From: an uncultured Roseburia sp.
Lineage (GTDB): Bacteria > Bacillota > Clostridia > Lachnospirales > Lachnospiraceae
Length of the DNA: 64,000 nucleotides
NCBI GenBank assembly: GCA_947649645.1
Contig: CANSSP010000017.1
Coordinates: 1 to 64,000 of the forward strand
Direction of reading: 5' to 3'
The notes beneath the pieces were generated by a model. The model was not told the DNA's origin. It did no database searches and saw only the letters and a program-made list of their open reading frames with translations. This document shows positions 35,161 to 43,682 of the stretch, piece by piece. The position numbers were made by a program, and so were the translations under genes. The number at the start of each line of letters is the position of its first letter. The stretch's first letter is position 1.

Positions 35161-36645
35161 ATGAAAGGCGATTGTATTCTGGGAATCGATTTAGGCACGT
35201 CCAGCGCCAAGGCGATGCTTCTGGACGTGGAGGAGGGGGTTATCGGTGTCCGTGCGCAGGAATATGAGGTGTCGATTCCAAAGGCGGGTTATGCGGAGCA
35301 GGAGCCCGGGGTGTGGTGGGAGGCGGTGTGCCATGCGTTAAAAAGCCTTAAAGAAGCATATCCCGGCTCTTTTGCGGCGATTCGCGCTGTCGGACTGTCG
35401 GGGCAGATGCACGGTCTTGTGATGATGGCGAAAGACGGCCGGCCGCTTTCGCCTGCCATTGTCTGGCTGGACCAGCGTTCGGCACAGGAGTGCCGGGCGG
35501 TAGAGGAGCGGGTGGGAAAGGAGGGCTGGGAGGCGATTCTGCAGAACCGGGTCAATCCCGGATTTGCATTTCCGTCCCTGTTGTGGGTAAAACATCACAG
35601 GGCAGACTTATATGGAAAAATCCATAAAGTTTTACAGCCCAAAGACTATATCCGCTATCGGCTGACAGGGGAGATGGCGGCGGAGGTGACGGATGCGTCT
35701 GCCGCGCTGATGTTTGATCTGAAACGGCGGAACTGGGCGTTTCCGGTGACGGACGCCTTTGATATTGCGCGCGAAATCCTGCCGGAATGCCACGAGTCGG
35801 CCGGGGTGGCGGGGTACGTCATGCGGCGGGCGTGTGAAGAGACGGGGCTGGCCGCAGGGATTCCTGTCGTCTATGGGGCGGGGGATCAGCTGTGTCAGAG
35901 CATCGGAAACGGCGTGTATGAGGAGGGGCAGATGATCTGCAATATCGGAACAGGGGGACAGATTTCAGTTTATTCCAGGGAAGACCGGTATGACAGGCAG
36001 ATGCGGACCAATACGTTCTGCCATTGCCACGAAAAGGGCTATACGGTCTTTGGCGCCGTTCTCTGCGCAGGGATGGCGTTTAAGTGGCTGAAAAATAAAG
36101 TTCTGCATGAAGAAAGCTTTACAGAGTTAAGCCGTAAGGCGGGGGAAACGGAGCGGGGGAGCGGAGGCGTCTTTTTTCTTCCGTACCTGGCGGGGGAGCG
36201 GACTCCTCATATGAATCCTTCGGCGAAAGGGATGTTTTTCGGGCTTCAGATGTGTCATGAAGACAGACATCTCGCCCGGGCGGTTCTGGAAGGAGTGACG
36301 TATGCGCTGAGAGATTCGCTTGATATTTTAGAAGAGATGGGAATTGCGGGAAAATATATGATCGCTTCCGGCGGCGCAGCCGTAAGTCCGGCCTGGCTTC
36401 AGATACAGGCGGATATTTTTGGGAAAGAGATTTTTGTGTGCGGCGTAAAAGAGCAGGCGTGTCTGGGGGCCTGTATCCTTGCGGGGGTGGGGGCAGGTCT
36501 GTTTCGCGACTTTGCCGGGCCCTGCCGACAGTTTGTGCACTATAAAGAACAGACGTATGTTCCGGATGCTGCGGCCGTGCAGGAATACGAAGAGCGCCGC
36601 CGTACATTCCGCGCTCTGTATGAAAAAAATAAGGAATTGTTTTAA
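35161..36645 (+). CDS. FGGY-family sugar kinase, xylulokinase-like
   Basis: A 494-aa kinase. The N-terminal ATPase motif is LGIDLGTSSAKAMLLD; the substrate region has VGLSGQMHGLVMM and WLDQRS; the C-terminal half has CNIGTGGQISVY, FLPYLAGERTPHMNP and MIASGGAAVSPAW. MHG and ERTPHMNP are typical of xylulokinases. Start 35161 follows AGGGGACAGG; the frame continues upstream through the terminator of the previous operon, which excludes earlier starts. A second xylulokinase-like gene lies at 38863. The exact ketopentose is unknown. Confidence 0.85.
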   Translation: MKGDCILGIDLGTSSAKAMLLDVEEGVIGVRAQEYEVSIPKAGYAEQEPGVWWEAVCHALKSLKEAYPGSFAAIRAVGLSGQMHGLVMMAKDGRPLSPAIVWLDQRSAQECRAVEERVGKEGWEAILQNRVNPGFAFPSLLWVKHHRADLYGKIHKVLQPKDYIRYRLTGEMAAEVTDASAALMFDLKRRNWAFPVTDAFDIAREILPECHESAGVAGYVMRRACEETGLAAGIPVVYGAGDQLCQSIGNGVYEEGQMICNIGTGGQISVYSREDRYDRQMRTNTFCHCHEKGYTVFGAVLCAGMAFKWLKNKVLHEESFTELSRKAGETERGSGGVFFLPYLAGERTPHMNPSAKGMFFGLQMCHEDRHLARAVLEGVTYALRDSLDILEEMGIAGKYMIASGGAAVSPAWLQIQADIFGKEIFVCGVKEQACLGACILAGVGAGLFRDFAGPCRQFVHYKEQTYVPDAAAVQEYEERRRTFRALYEKNKELF

Positions 36646-36683
36646 GGTCTGAACAGACGCTGCGAGGCGTTGTGGAGGTTGGT

Positions 36684-37559
36684 GTGAGAAAAATATTTCA
36701 GAAAAGTATGGCGGCACTGGTTCTGACGGGATGTCTTTTTCTGTCAGCCTGCCGGCAGGCCGTGTGGACAGACGAGGCAGTCATGGTGCAGACCGCATCG
36801 TTTTCAATCGAGGATATTCCGGAATATGACGGGGAACCCTATGTTGTCATCAATGAAAACCTTCCCGATTTTCCGGCGGAAGATATGACGCAGGAATCAT
36901 TTGAGTATTACAGTGCACTGGACGCTCTCGGAAGATGCGGGACGGCTTATGCGAACATCGGGCAGGATCTGATGCCGACAGAGGGCAGGGGGAATATCGG
37001 ACAGGTAAAGCCGACTGGATGGCAGGCTGTAAAATACGATATTGTGGAAGGTAAATATCTTTACAACCGCTGTCATCTGATCGGCTATCAGCTGACGGCG
37101 GAGAATGCCAACCGTGAGAATCTCATTACGGGAACGAGATATATGAATGTAGAGGGGATGCTGCCGTTTGAAAATGAGACGGCGGACTATATCAGAGAAA
37201 CGGGTTCCCATGTGCTCTACCGGGTCACCCCGATATTTGAAGGGGATGACCTTGTGGCGAAAGGGGTAGAGATGGAGGCGTATTCTGTGGAAGATGCAGG
37301 TGAGGGCGTCTGTTTTCATGTGTTTGTATACAATGTGCAGCCCGGGATCGGTATCGATTATGCCACAGGCGGGAGCTGGCAGGAGGATGGCGTGGAGCCA
37401 CAGACAGAAGAGACGGAAATCAGAGGAAATTCTGCTTCGGGCATTTATCACTGTCCGGGCCAGGCGGCCTATGATGAAATGGCGGATTCGAAAAACCTGG
37501 TTATTTTCCGGACGGAGCAGGAGGCAGAGGAGGCCGGGTACCGCAGGGCGAAACGGTGA
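36684..37559 (+). CDS. Secreted DNA/RNA non-specific endonuclease-like lipoprotein
   Basis: A 291-aa exported protein. The signal peptide ends LSAC with Cys23, a probable lipobox. The nuclease domain (about 50-200) has YLYNRCHLIGYQLTAENANR and LITGTRYMN, the beta-beta-alpha-metal type with a degenerate DRGH motif (RCH). A C-terminal segment SGIYHCPGQAAYDEM resembles the Ada-type small metal-binding module seen on other bacterial nucleases. Start is GTG at 36684 with GGAGG upstream. It may scavenge extracellular DNA. It ends just 4 bp from the convergent LacI gene. Confidence 0.8.
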   Translation: MRKIFQKSMAALVLTGCLFLSACRQAVWTDEAVMVQTASFSIEDIPEYDGEPYVVINENLPDFPAEDMTQESFEYYSALDALGRCGTAYANIGQDLMPTEGRGNIGQVKPTGWQAVKYDIVEGKYLYNRCHLIGYQLTAENANRENLITGTRYMNVEGMLPFENETADYIRETGSHVLYRVTPIFEGDDLVAKGVEMEAYSVEDAGEGVCFHVFVYNVQPGIGIDYATGGSWQEDGVEPQTEETEIRGNSASGIYHCPGQAAYDEMADSKNLVIFRTEQEAEEAGYRRAKR

Positions 37560-37563
37560 ATCT

Positions 37564-38583
37564 TTATAAATTTTCTCTGATCCGGATATCGGGTTTCATA
37601 TGGTTTAATATCTGTGCGGGGCGTTTGCCGGTCAGAAGATAATCGACTAAAAGGGCAAGCGAACGGGCGCCCTGTTCCCTGGGCTGCTGGCAGATGGTGG
37701 CGGAGATGACACCGCGTTTTATCATTTCCTGTGTTGTCGGGACGGCGTCAAATGTCACGATTTTTAAGGTGCAGGTGGGACGGGCGTTTAAGACGGCGCG
37801 ACAGCCGCCGTAAACGCCTGCTGCCGTAAAGTAAAGGGCGGAGAGGTCGGTATGCCGTGCCAGGAGAGAGGAAATCAGATCGTAGCTCCTGTAGTCGTCA
37901 TCTTCGTTTTCGAGTATTTCTGCAATCCGGATGCCGGGACATCTTTTCTGCAGATAATCGCTAAATCCGGCGATCCGCTTTTCATGGCTGAGGACGTTGT
38001 GCGATCCGGTGACAATGCCGGTTTTTGCGCGCCCGCCGGTGATCAGATTTAAAAGGCCGGCGGCCGTCTGTCCGCATTTGTAGTCGTCACTGCCGACATA
38101 GGCGATTCGCCCCGAGTCCGGCAGATCGGTGTTGACCGTGACACAGGGTATGCCTTTTTCTGAGAGAAGGCCAAGTTTATCCCGTATTGCCGGGTCATTG
38201 CAGGGGGAGAGGATCAGGCCGTGTATTTTCTCTGTGAGGAGCTCGTCGATTGCGGCGAGCTGAGCGTCCGGATCGAACGGAAGGCGTTTGTGGACGACGG
38301 AACATCCATAGATGGAGAGCTCCGTCAGCTTTCCCATCAGGCCGTCCGTGACTTCGTCAAAAAAGGGATTGTCGGCGCCGGACAGCAACACGCCGATTTT
38401 CAGTTTTTTCTTCTGTGCGGCGAGAGCGATGCCGGCTTTGTTTGGCTGATAGTTGAGAAGGCCTGCGATTTCCAGAACCTTTCGCTCTGTTTCTGCGCTC
38501 ACGACGCCGCGGTGATTGAGCACGCGGTCCACGGTGCCGCGCGAGACGCCGGAAAGCTCCGCGATTTCTTTCATTGTTGCCAT
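37564..38583 (-). CDS. LacI-family transcriptional regulator
   Basis: A 339-aa repressor. The N-terminal HTH is MKEIAELSGVSRGTVDRVLN, with the hinge KAGIALAAQKKK. The periplasmic-binding-protein-like effector domain starts KIGVLLSGADNPFF and contains TVNTDLPDSGRIAYVGSDD. Substrate group resembles RbsB/xylose type. AAAGGAG lies 8 nt before the ATG. Divergent from the FGGY kinase/isomerase pair with two GTGCAC-type palindromes between them, so it most likely represses that operon. Confidence 0.92.
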   Translation of the reverse strand: MATMKEIAELSGVSRGTVDRVLNHRGVVSAETERKVLEIAGLLNYQPNKAGIALAAQKKKLKIGVLLSGADNPFFDEVTDGLMGKLTELSIYGCSVVHKRLPFDPDAQLAAIDELLTEKIHGLILSPCNDPAIRDKLGLLSEKGIPCVTVNTDLPDSGRIAYVGSDDYKCGQTAAGLLNLITGGRAKTGIVTGSHNVLSHEKRIAGFSDYLQKRCPGIRIAEILENEDDDYRSYDLISSLLARHTDLSALYFTAAGVYGGCRAVLNARPTCTLKIVTFDAVPTTQEMIKRGVISATICQQPREQGARSLALLVDYLLTGKRPAQILNHMKPDIRIRENL

Positions 38584-38653
38584 AAGAGCTCCTTTGGGTC
38601 ATGCCCGGTATAGTAAGCTTATTTAAACACAGGACCCGAAAAAAGTCAATAAT

Positions 38654-38665
38654 GTGCATGTGCAC
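38654..38665. promoter_or_regulatory. Candidate LacI operator 1
   Basis: GTGCATGTGCAC, one mismatch from the perfect palindrome at 38805-38816. A separate perfect palindrome ACAGCGCGCGCTGT follows at 38668-38681. Confidence 0.55.
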
Positions 38666-38728
38666 GCACAGCGCGCGCTGTGTGGATAATTACCAGAAAA
38701 GGGAGGTCATAATTGTGAAAATAGCATA

Positions 38729-38757
38729 TTGCACAACGTATGGACGGGGTGTATGAT
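38729..38757 (+). promoter_or_regulatory. Promoter of the kinase/isomerase operon
   Basis: TTGCAC (38729-38734), 17-bp spacer, TATGAT (38752-38757). It lies between the two operator-like palindromes. Confidence 0.55.
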
Positions 38758-38804
38758 GAAAAAGAAAGCGGCGGAGGCAGGCTGCTTTTTATTTTCAAAT
38801 TTGC

Positions 38805-38816
38805 GTGCACGTGCAC
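38805..38816. promoter_or_regulatory. Candidate LacI operator 2
   Basis: Perfect 12-bp palindrome GTGCACGTGCAC, downstream of the -10 box and 46 bases before the kinase start. Centre-to-centre distance to operator 1 is 151 bp, compatible with looping. Confidence 0.6.
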
Positions 38817-38862
38817 GGTGGGCGATGTATGTGTGTGCGGCGGATGAAAAAAGGAGAAACAT

Positions 38863-40332
38863 ATGCTGTACATAGGAATTGATCTTGGCACTTCCGCGGT
38901 AAAGCTTCTGTTGATGGAAGGCGGCGGAACCGTAAAAAACATTGTGTCAAAAGAATACCCGCTGTATTTTCCGCATCCGGGCTGGTCGGAGCAGAGACCG
39001 CAGGACTGGTATGAGAAGACGATACAGGGATTGAAAGAACTGCTTGACGGGGCTGACCGGGATCAGGTTGCGGGAATTGGATTCGGCGGCCAGATGCACG
39101 GACTCGTATTGCTCGATAAGGCGGATGCCGTCATCCGCCCTGCAATCTTATGGAATGACGGGCGGACGGTGAAAGAGAGTGAATATCTGAACAATATGGT
39201 CGGGAAGGAAAAGCTCTCCGCCTGCACGGCCAATATCGCGTTCGCCGGGTTTACGGCGCCCAAAATCCTGTGGATGCAGGAGAATGAGCCGGAACAGTAT
39301 GCCCGGACCGCAAAAATCATGCTCCCGAAGGATTATCTTGTCTATCGTATGACCGGAGTGCACTCCACGGATGTTTCCGACGCGTCGGGGACGCTGCTTC
39401 TGGATGTAAAGAAACGGTGCTGGTCGCAGGAGATGTGTGCGGTCTGTCATATCGATCCGGCCACGCTGCCGAAGCTGTATGAGAGCCATGAATGTGTCGG
39501 AACGCTTCTGCCGGAAATTGCAAAAGAGCTGGGTCTTCCGGAGACGGTAAAAGTTGCCGCCGGGGCGGGAGACAATGCGGCTGCCGCGGTGGCAACAGGG
39601 ACGGTCGGTGACGGGAAATGCAATATTTCTCTGGGAACCAGCGGGACGATTTTTATCTCGTCCAAAGCGTTTAGGGCAGATGAAAACAATGCGCTTCATG
39701 CCTTCTGTGATGCGGACAGCGCCTGGCATCTGATGGGATGCATGCTCTCCGCCGCTTCCTGCAACAGGTGGTGGATGGATGAAATCCTTGGCACATGCGA
39801 CTATGCCAGGGAACAGGAAATGGTCACCAGACTGGGAGAAAATCATGTTTATTTCCTGCCATATCTGATGGGAGAGCGTTCGCCGCACAACAATCCGAAT
39901 GCCAGGGCGGCGTTTATCGGTATGACGATGGATACGGGACGGGCTGACATGACACAGGCGGTTCTGGAGGGAGTCGCGTTCGCTCTCCGCGATTCGTTTG
40001 AGATCGCCAGATCGCTCGGGCTTCCGATTGCTCGGACGATGATCTGCGGCGGCGGCGCGAAAAGCCTGCTGTGGAAAAAAATCATTGCCAACGTTTTAAA
40101 TATCAGTGTGGATATTCCAGGGACGGAAGAAGGTCCTTCGCTTGGCGGTGCGATGCTCGCGGCTGTCGCGTGCGGAGAATACGAAAGCGTGGAAGCTGCC
40201 GCGGCTCATATCGTCAGGGTGGCGGACACCGTGGAGCCGGATTGCATGCTGGCGGAAAAGTACGAGAAAAGGTATGCACAGTTTAAGCAGATTTACCCGG
40301 CGTGCAGGGAAGTGTTTGACAGGCTGGTGTGA
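38863..40332 (+). CDS. xylB: Xylulokinase
   Basis: A 489-aa FGGY kinase phosphorylating D-xylulose or a similar ketopentose. Motifs are YIGIDLGTSAVKLLLME, GFGGQMHGLVLLD, WNDGRT, CNISLGTSGTIFIS, FLPYLMGERSPHNNP and MICGGGAKSLLW. It fits xylulokinases closely, including length. AAAGGAG precedes the ATG. First gene of a LacI-controlled operon with the isomerase-like gene 49 nt downstream, which points to a sugar isomerised to a ketose and then phosphorylated. Confidence 0.88.
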   Translation: MLYIGIDLGTSAVKLLLMEGGGTVKNIVSKEYPLYFPHPGWSEQRPQDWYEKTIQGLKELLDGADRDQVAGIGFGGQMHGLVLLDKADAVIRPAILWNDGRTVKESEYLNNMVGKEKLSACTANIAFAGFTAPKILWMQENEPEQYARTAKIMLPKDYLVYRMTGVHSTDVSDASGTLLLDVKKRCWSQEMCAVCHIDPATLPKLYESHECVGTLLPEIAKELGLPETVKVAAGAGDNAAAAVATGTVGDGKCNISLGTSGTIFISSKAFRADENNALHAFCDADSAWHLMGCMLSAASCNRWWMDEILGTCDYAREQEMVTRLGENHVYFLPYLMGERSPHNNPNARAAFIGMTMDTGRADMTQAVLEGVAFALRDSFEIARSLGLPIARTMICGGGAKSLLWKKIIANVLNISVDIPGTEEGPSLGGAMLAAVACGEYESVEAAAAHIVRVADTVEPDCMLAEKYEKRYAQFKQIYPACREVFDRLV

Positions 40333-40381
40333 AAAAGAAACATTCTGATAGAAGTGAAGAGACAGAAACAGGAGGAAAAAT

Positions 40382-41866
40382 ATGAACAATATACCGGAGG
40401 TCAGAGTGGGCATTGTGGCGGTGAGCAGGGATTGCTTTCCGGAGAGCCTGTCGGTAAACAGAAGAAGAGCGCTTGTGGAGGCCTACGTGAGAAAATATGG
40501 CGCGGATTCGATTTACGAGTGCCCTGTCTGCATTGTAGAGAGTGAGATTCATATGGTACAGGCGCTTTGCGACATTAAGGAGGCGGGATGTAACGCACTC
40601 TGCGTTTATCTGGGCAATTTCGGGCCGGAGATCGCAGAGACGCTGCTTGCAAAGCATTTTGAAGGGCCGAAAATGTTTATCGCGGCGGCTGAGGAGACAC
40701 AGGAAGATCTGCTTCAGGGGCGCGGAGACGCTTACTGCGGAATGTTGAACGCGGGGTATAACCTGAAACTGCGCAATGTCAGCGCGTATATTCCGGAATA
40801 TCCGGTCGGAGACGCGGAGGAATGCGCGGATATGATCTGCGGATTTCTTCCGGTTGCAAGGGCGCTGATCGGACTTAGAGAACTCAAAATTATTTCTTTC
40901 GGGCCGAGGCCGGCCAATTTTCTGGCGTGCAACGCGCCGATTCAGCAGCTTTACAATCTGGGTGTGGAGATTGAAGAAAACTCTGAGCTGGATTTATTTG
41001 AGGCGTTTTACCGGCATGAGGGAGACGCGCGCATTCCCGGTGTGGTCGCCGACATGGAGGCAGAACTGGGCGCGGGAAACAAAAAGCCGGGGATTCTGGC
41101 GAAGCTGGCGCAGTATGAGCTGACATTGCTCGACTGGGTAAGGGATCATAAGGGGTATCGTAAATATGTTGCGATCGCCGGAAAATGCTGGCCGGCCTTT
41201 CAGACGCAGTTCGGCTTTGTACCCTGTTATGTCAACAGCCGTCTGACCGGAAGCGGAATACCGGTATCCTGTGAGGTGGATATTTATGGCGCGCTGAGTG
41301 AGTATATCGGTACCTGCGTCAGCCAGGATGCGGTAACGCTGCTGGATATCAACAATACCGTGCCAAAGGATATGTACGCGGATTCGATCAGGGGGAATTA
41401 TGGCTATAAACACACGGATACTTTTATGGGATTCCACTGTGGAAATACCTGTTCTTCCAGGCTGTCGGGCTGCGAGATGAGAAATCAGATGATTATGGCG
41501 CGCAGTCTTCCGGCTGAAGTGACAAACGGAACGCTGGAAGGGGATATCGCTCCGGGTGACATTACGTTTTTCCGTCTGCAGTCTGCTTCGGATAATCACC
41601 TGCGTGCGTATGTGGCCGAGGGGGAGGTGCTTCCCGTTGCCACGCGTTCCTTTGGTTCCATCGGTGTGTTTGCGATTCCGGAGATGGGCCGTTTTTACCG
41701 TCATGTTCTGATTCAGAAAAATTATCCGCATCACGGTGCGGTGGCTTTCGGGCACCACGGAAGGGCATTGTTTGAGGTATTCCGCGCCCTGGGCGTGCCG
41801 GCAGAGGAGATCGGCTACAATCGGCCCGCGTCTCTCCCTTATCCCACGGAAAATCCATTTATGTAA
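40382..41866 (+). CDS. L-fucose isomerase-like sugar isomerase
   Basis: A 494-aa enzyme of the L-fucose/L-arabinose isomerase superfamily. The N-terminal Rossmann-type domain starts VRVGIVAVSRDCFPESLS. The central region has ISFGPRPANFLACNAPI, and the active-site half has GIPVSCEVDIYGALSEY, TLLDINN and FHCGNTCSSRL. It differs from classical FucI (about 590 aa) in length. Paired with xylulokinase, it may convert an aldose such as D-arabinose, L-fucose or xylose to the kinase substrate. Specificity is open. AGGAGG precedes the ATG. Confidence 0.78.
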   Translation: MNNIPEVRVGIVAVSRDCFPESLSVNRRRALVEAYVRKYGADSIYECPVCIVESEIHMVQALCDIKEAGCNALCVYLGNFGPEIAETLLAKHFEGPKMFIAAAEETQEDLLQGRGDAYCGMLNAGYNLKLRNVSAYIPEYPVGDAEECADMICGFLPVARALIGLRELKIISFGPRPANFLACNAPIQQLYNLGVEIEENSELDLFEAFYRHEGDARIPGVVADMEAELGAGNKKPGILAKLAQYELTLLDWVRDHKGYRKYVAIAGKCWPAFQTQFGFVPCYVNSRLTGSGIPVSCEVDIYGALSEYIGTCVSQDAVTLLDINNTVPKDMYADSIRGNYGYKHTDTFMGFHCGNTCSSRLSGCEMRNQMIMARSLPAEVTNGTLEGDIAPGDITFFRLQSASDNHLRAYVAEGEVLPVATRSFGSIGVFAIPEMGRFYRHVLIQKNYPHHGAVAFGHHGRALFEVFRALGVPAEEIGYNRPASLPYPTENPFM

Positions 41867-41896
41867 AAATTATGTAATAAGTTCGTAACAACTGTG

Positions 41897-41926
41897 AAAA
41901 ACACCCCGGACAGGGGTGTTTTTTTG
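41897..41926 (+). terminator. Terminator of the kinase/isomerase operon
   Basis: Stem AAAACACCCC / GGGGTGTTTT (41897-41922) with GACA-type loop and a run of seven Ts. Confidence 0.88.
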
Positions 41927-42056
41927 TAAACAAATCCAGTTCTATTTCAGAGGGCTTTTACACTTTGTGGAATTATCACTACGAAACAACCGGAAACGGA
42001 GCTTATCTATGGTAAATTCTTAAGAAATTTTTTTCTTTTTCCCAGGAATAGCAAAT

Positions 42057-42084
42057 TTGACTTTTGGGCAGAATCTAGTATGAT
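42057..42084 (+). promoter_or_regulatory. Promoter of the SleB-like hydrolase gene
   Basis: TTGACT (42057-42062), 16-bp spacer, TATGAT (42079-42084); ATG at 42174 has AAAGGAG upstream. Confidence 0.6.
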
Positions 42085-42173
42085 AAGGACAAATGACACG
42101 GAGGCACTGCAGCTTCCGGTCGTCATGGCAATGCCATTAAAGTGTATGTATCATTCTTGAGGAAAGGAGCAAA

Positions 42174-43130
42174 ATGAACAAAAAAATATTGGACGGAACA
42201 GTCACTTTACTTTTTTGTATGAGTCTGATTGCGGCGTCCAACATTCAGGAAAAGGAGGCAGGAGAACCCCTTCCGGACCGAAACCGATATTCGGAGGTGC
42301 AGAGTACGGCAGATTGGAACAGTTCAGTGGCTGCGGGGGTGAGCCGGATTTTTTCCGACAATTCATTTACGACAGAATCAGATGAAAAAACAGACATTGA
42401 AAAAAGAGAAGTAGTTATGGTCACATCGCCCGCCTGGGTGATGGAGGAGGAGATTGCCTCGGAAGGTTCTGAGCAGGAAAAAGAGCAGTCCGTGCAGGAA
42501 GGAGAACAGATCGTGCCGGCCGGGCTGGCACAGCCCGGACAGAAAGAACATGCGGCGGATGCTGACCGGTCTGCTGAAATCATAGAAGTAAAAACGGTAA
42601 TTGCGGCTGCCGGGCCCAGGGAAGTCCGGACGGAAATCATAAAAGCCGTACCTTCGGGCATGTCCGCGTCGATGAAGGATGTGGTGGCTGTCAGGGGACA
42701 GCTTGCCCAGGCGTTTGCCAAGGAGGTAAGAGAGGCAGCGCAGGCGGCTCTGGAGCCGGCAGTGAGCAACCGCTGGGGAATTTCCCTGACAGATCAGGAG
42801 ATTGATCTGCTGGCCAGGATTGTCTGGCTGGAGGCCGGCGGAGAGCCGGTCGAGGGGCAGGAGGCAGTGGTTGAGGTGATCTTCAACCGGATGGCTTCCG
42901 ATTTATATCCGGACACACTTTACGATGTCTTAAGTCAGCGAAATCCCGTTCAGTTTTGCTCCTGGAGGAGCCGGGAAAGCGCAAAACCGACGGAAAAAGA
43001 ATATCAGTCAATCGAACAGGTGTTGAACGGAAATACGGGAATATTAAGAAATGATACACTTTATTTTTCAAGAAAGGCACTGACGCCACGGCTCGATCAG
43101 AGGATCGGCGGGCATAGCTTTTGTTATTGA
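42174..43130 (+). CDS. SleB-like cell-wall hydrolase
   Basis: A 318-aa exported protein. An N-terminal hydrophobic helix (about 6-22) is followed by a long Glu-rich low-complexity region (about 25-190) and a C-terminal Hydrolase_2 domain (about 205-318). The domain shows QEIDLLARIVWLEAGGEPVE with the catalytic Glu, VEVIFNRMAS and VQFCSW. Such lytic enzymes cut peptidoglycan; SleB itself acts on the spore cortex. The neighbourhood of spoIIGA/sigE hints at a sporulation role, but the promoter looks sigma-A-like, so vegetative wall turnover is equally possible. Confidence 0.85.
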   Translation: MNKKILDGTVTLLFCMSLIAASNIQEKEAGEPLPDRNRYSEVQSTADWNSSVAAGVSRIFSDNSFTTESDEKTDIEKREVVMVTSPAWVMEEEIASEGSEQEKEQSVQEGEQIVPAGLAQPGQKEHAADADRSAEIIEVKTVIAAAGPREVRTEIIKAVPSGMSASMKDVVAVRGQLAQAFAKEVREAAQAALEPAVSNRWGISLTDQEIDLLARIVWLEAGGEPVEGQEAVVEVIFNRMASDLYPDTLYDVLSQRNPVQFCSWRSRESAKPTEKEYQSIEQVLNGNTGILRNDTLYFSRKALTPRLDQRIGGHSFCY

Positions 43131-43164
43131 CAAAGGCTGTAATGAGGAAAATAGACATAGAAAG

Positions 43165-43197
43165 AAAGGGGATAGCGCCAAGCTACCCCTTTTTTTG
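43165..43197. terminator. Terminator between the SleB-like gene and the small minus-strand gene
   Basis: Stem AAGGGG(A)TAGC / GCTACCCCTT (one bulged A) followed by TTTTTTT on the plus strand; TTTCTTTC on the minus strand allows some use in both directions. Confidence 0.75.
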
Positions 43198-43209
43198 GTA
43201 GAATTAGGA

Positions 43210-43350
43210 TTATTTTAGAAATTTCTTGTCTTTTTTCCCAAGAATAAAATAATCGACCAGACGATTGATGGTAGTCTGCTGTGTCCTGATAATTTTTCTG
43301 AAATTATCGTTTTCTTTGGTCAATCGACGTATTTCAGCTTCATAATTCAT
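43210..43350 (-). CDS. Small coiled-coil protein, 46 aa
   Basis: Reads MNYEAEIRRLTKENDNFR, then a run with KIIRTQQTTINRL and VDYFILGKKDKKFLK. The heptad pattern of Ile/Leu gives a short coiled coil; it is basic at the C-terminus. Too short for usual ORF cut-offs. AAGGGA lies about 8 nt upstream of the ATG (43350), and the stop is followed by the terminator at 43165-43197. The family is not known to me. Lying divergent from the spoIIG promoter it may be a sporulation-neighbour gene; function not inferable. Confidence 0.65.
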   Translation of the reverse strand: MNYEAEIRRLTKENDNFRKIIRTQQTTINRLVDYFILGKKDKKFLK

Positions 43351-43682
43351 ATGATCAATCCCTTTTTCAATTTGTCGTATGCTCTATAAATGTTAGGCGA
43401 TTTTTGGCAAAAAGTCAATATGTGGCGGGGAAGAAATGTAAAATAAAAGCGTGTTGTCGACAAAATGGAAACGTTTTTTGCGACGCGGGCGCCGGTAAGG
43501 GAGAGCCGGAAAACAGGAAAGCGACAGCGGGCTCTTCTTTTTCCGGCAGCCGGCGGGAAAGCGGCGGATGGTGTCGGAATCTGCGCAAAATAATGGATTT
43601 GCCTGCGGTCGTTTTGACAAAAAAACAATTTCAATCAAATTATAATAGAATCCACATCAAAATCAGATCGAGGTGAGGAAAG
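43351..43682. promoter_or_regulatory. spoIIG control region with Spo0A-type sites
   Basis: TTGACA (43614-43619) and TATAAT (43641-43646) are 21 bp apart, like the long-spaced spoIIG promoter of Bacillus that needs Spo0A-P. The reverse complement at 43613-43621 reads TTTGTCAAA, matching the 0A-box pattern, and overlaps the -35 box. A perfect palindrome TTGTCGACAA (43454-43463) is another 0A-like site about 160 bp upstream. Seen directly; Spo0A control is inferred. Nothing coding is visible apart from the upstream edge of the small minus-strand gene. Confidence 0.65.

Larger units (their letters stand above)
41867..42173. other. Intergenic region with terminator and promoter
   Basis: The 307-base gap holds the terminator at 41897-41926, then AT-rich sequence, and a promoter at 42057-42084 for the SleB-like gene. 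No reading frame or RNA gene is recognisable in it. Confidence 0.6.
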
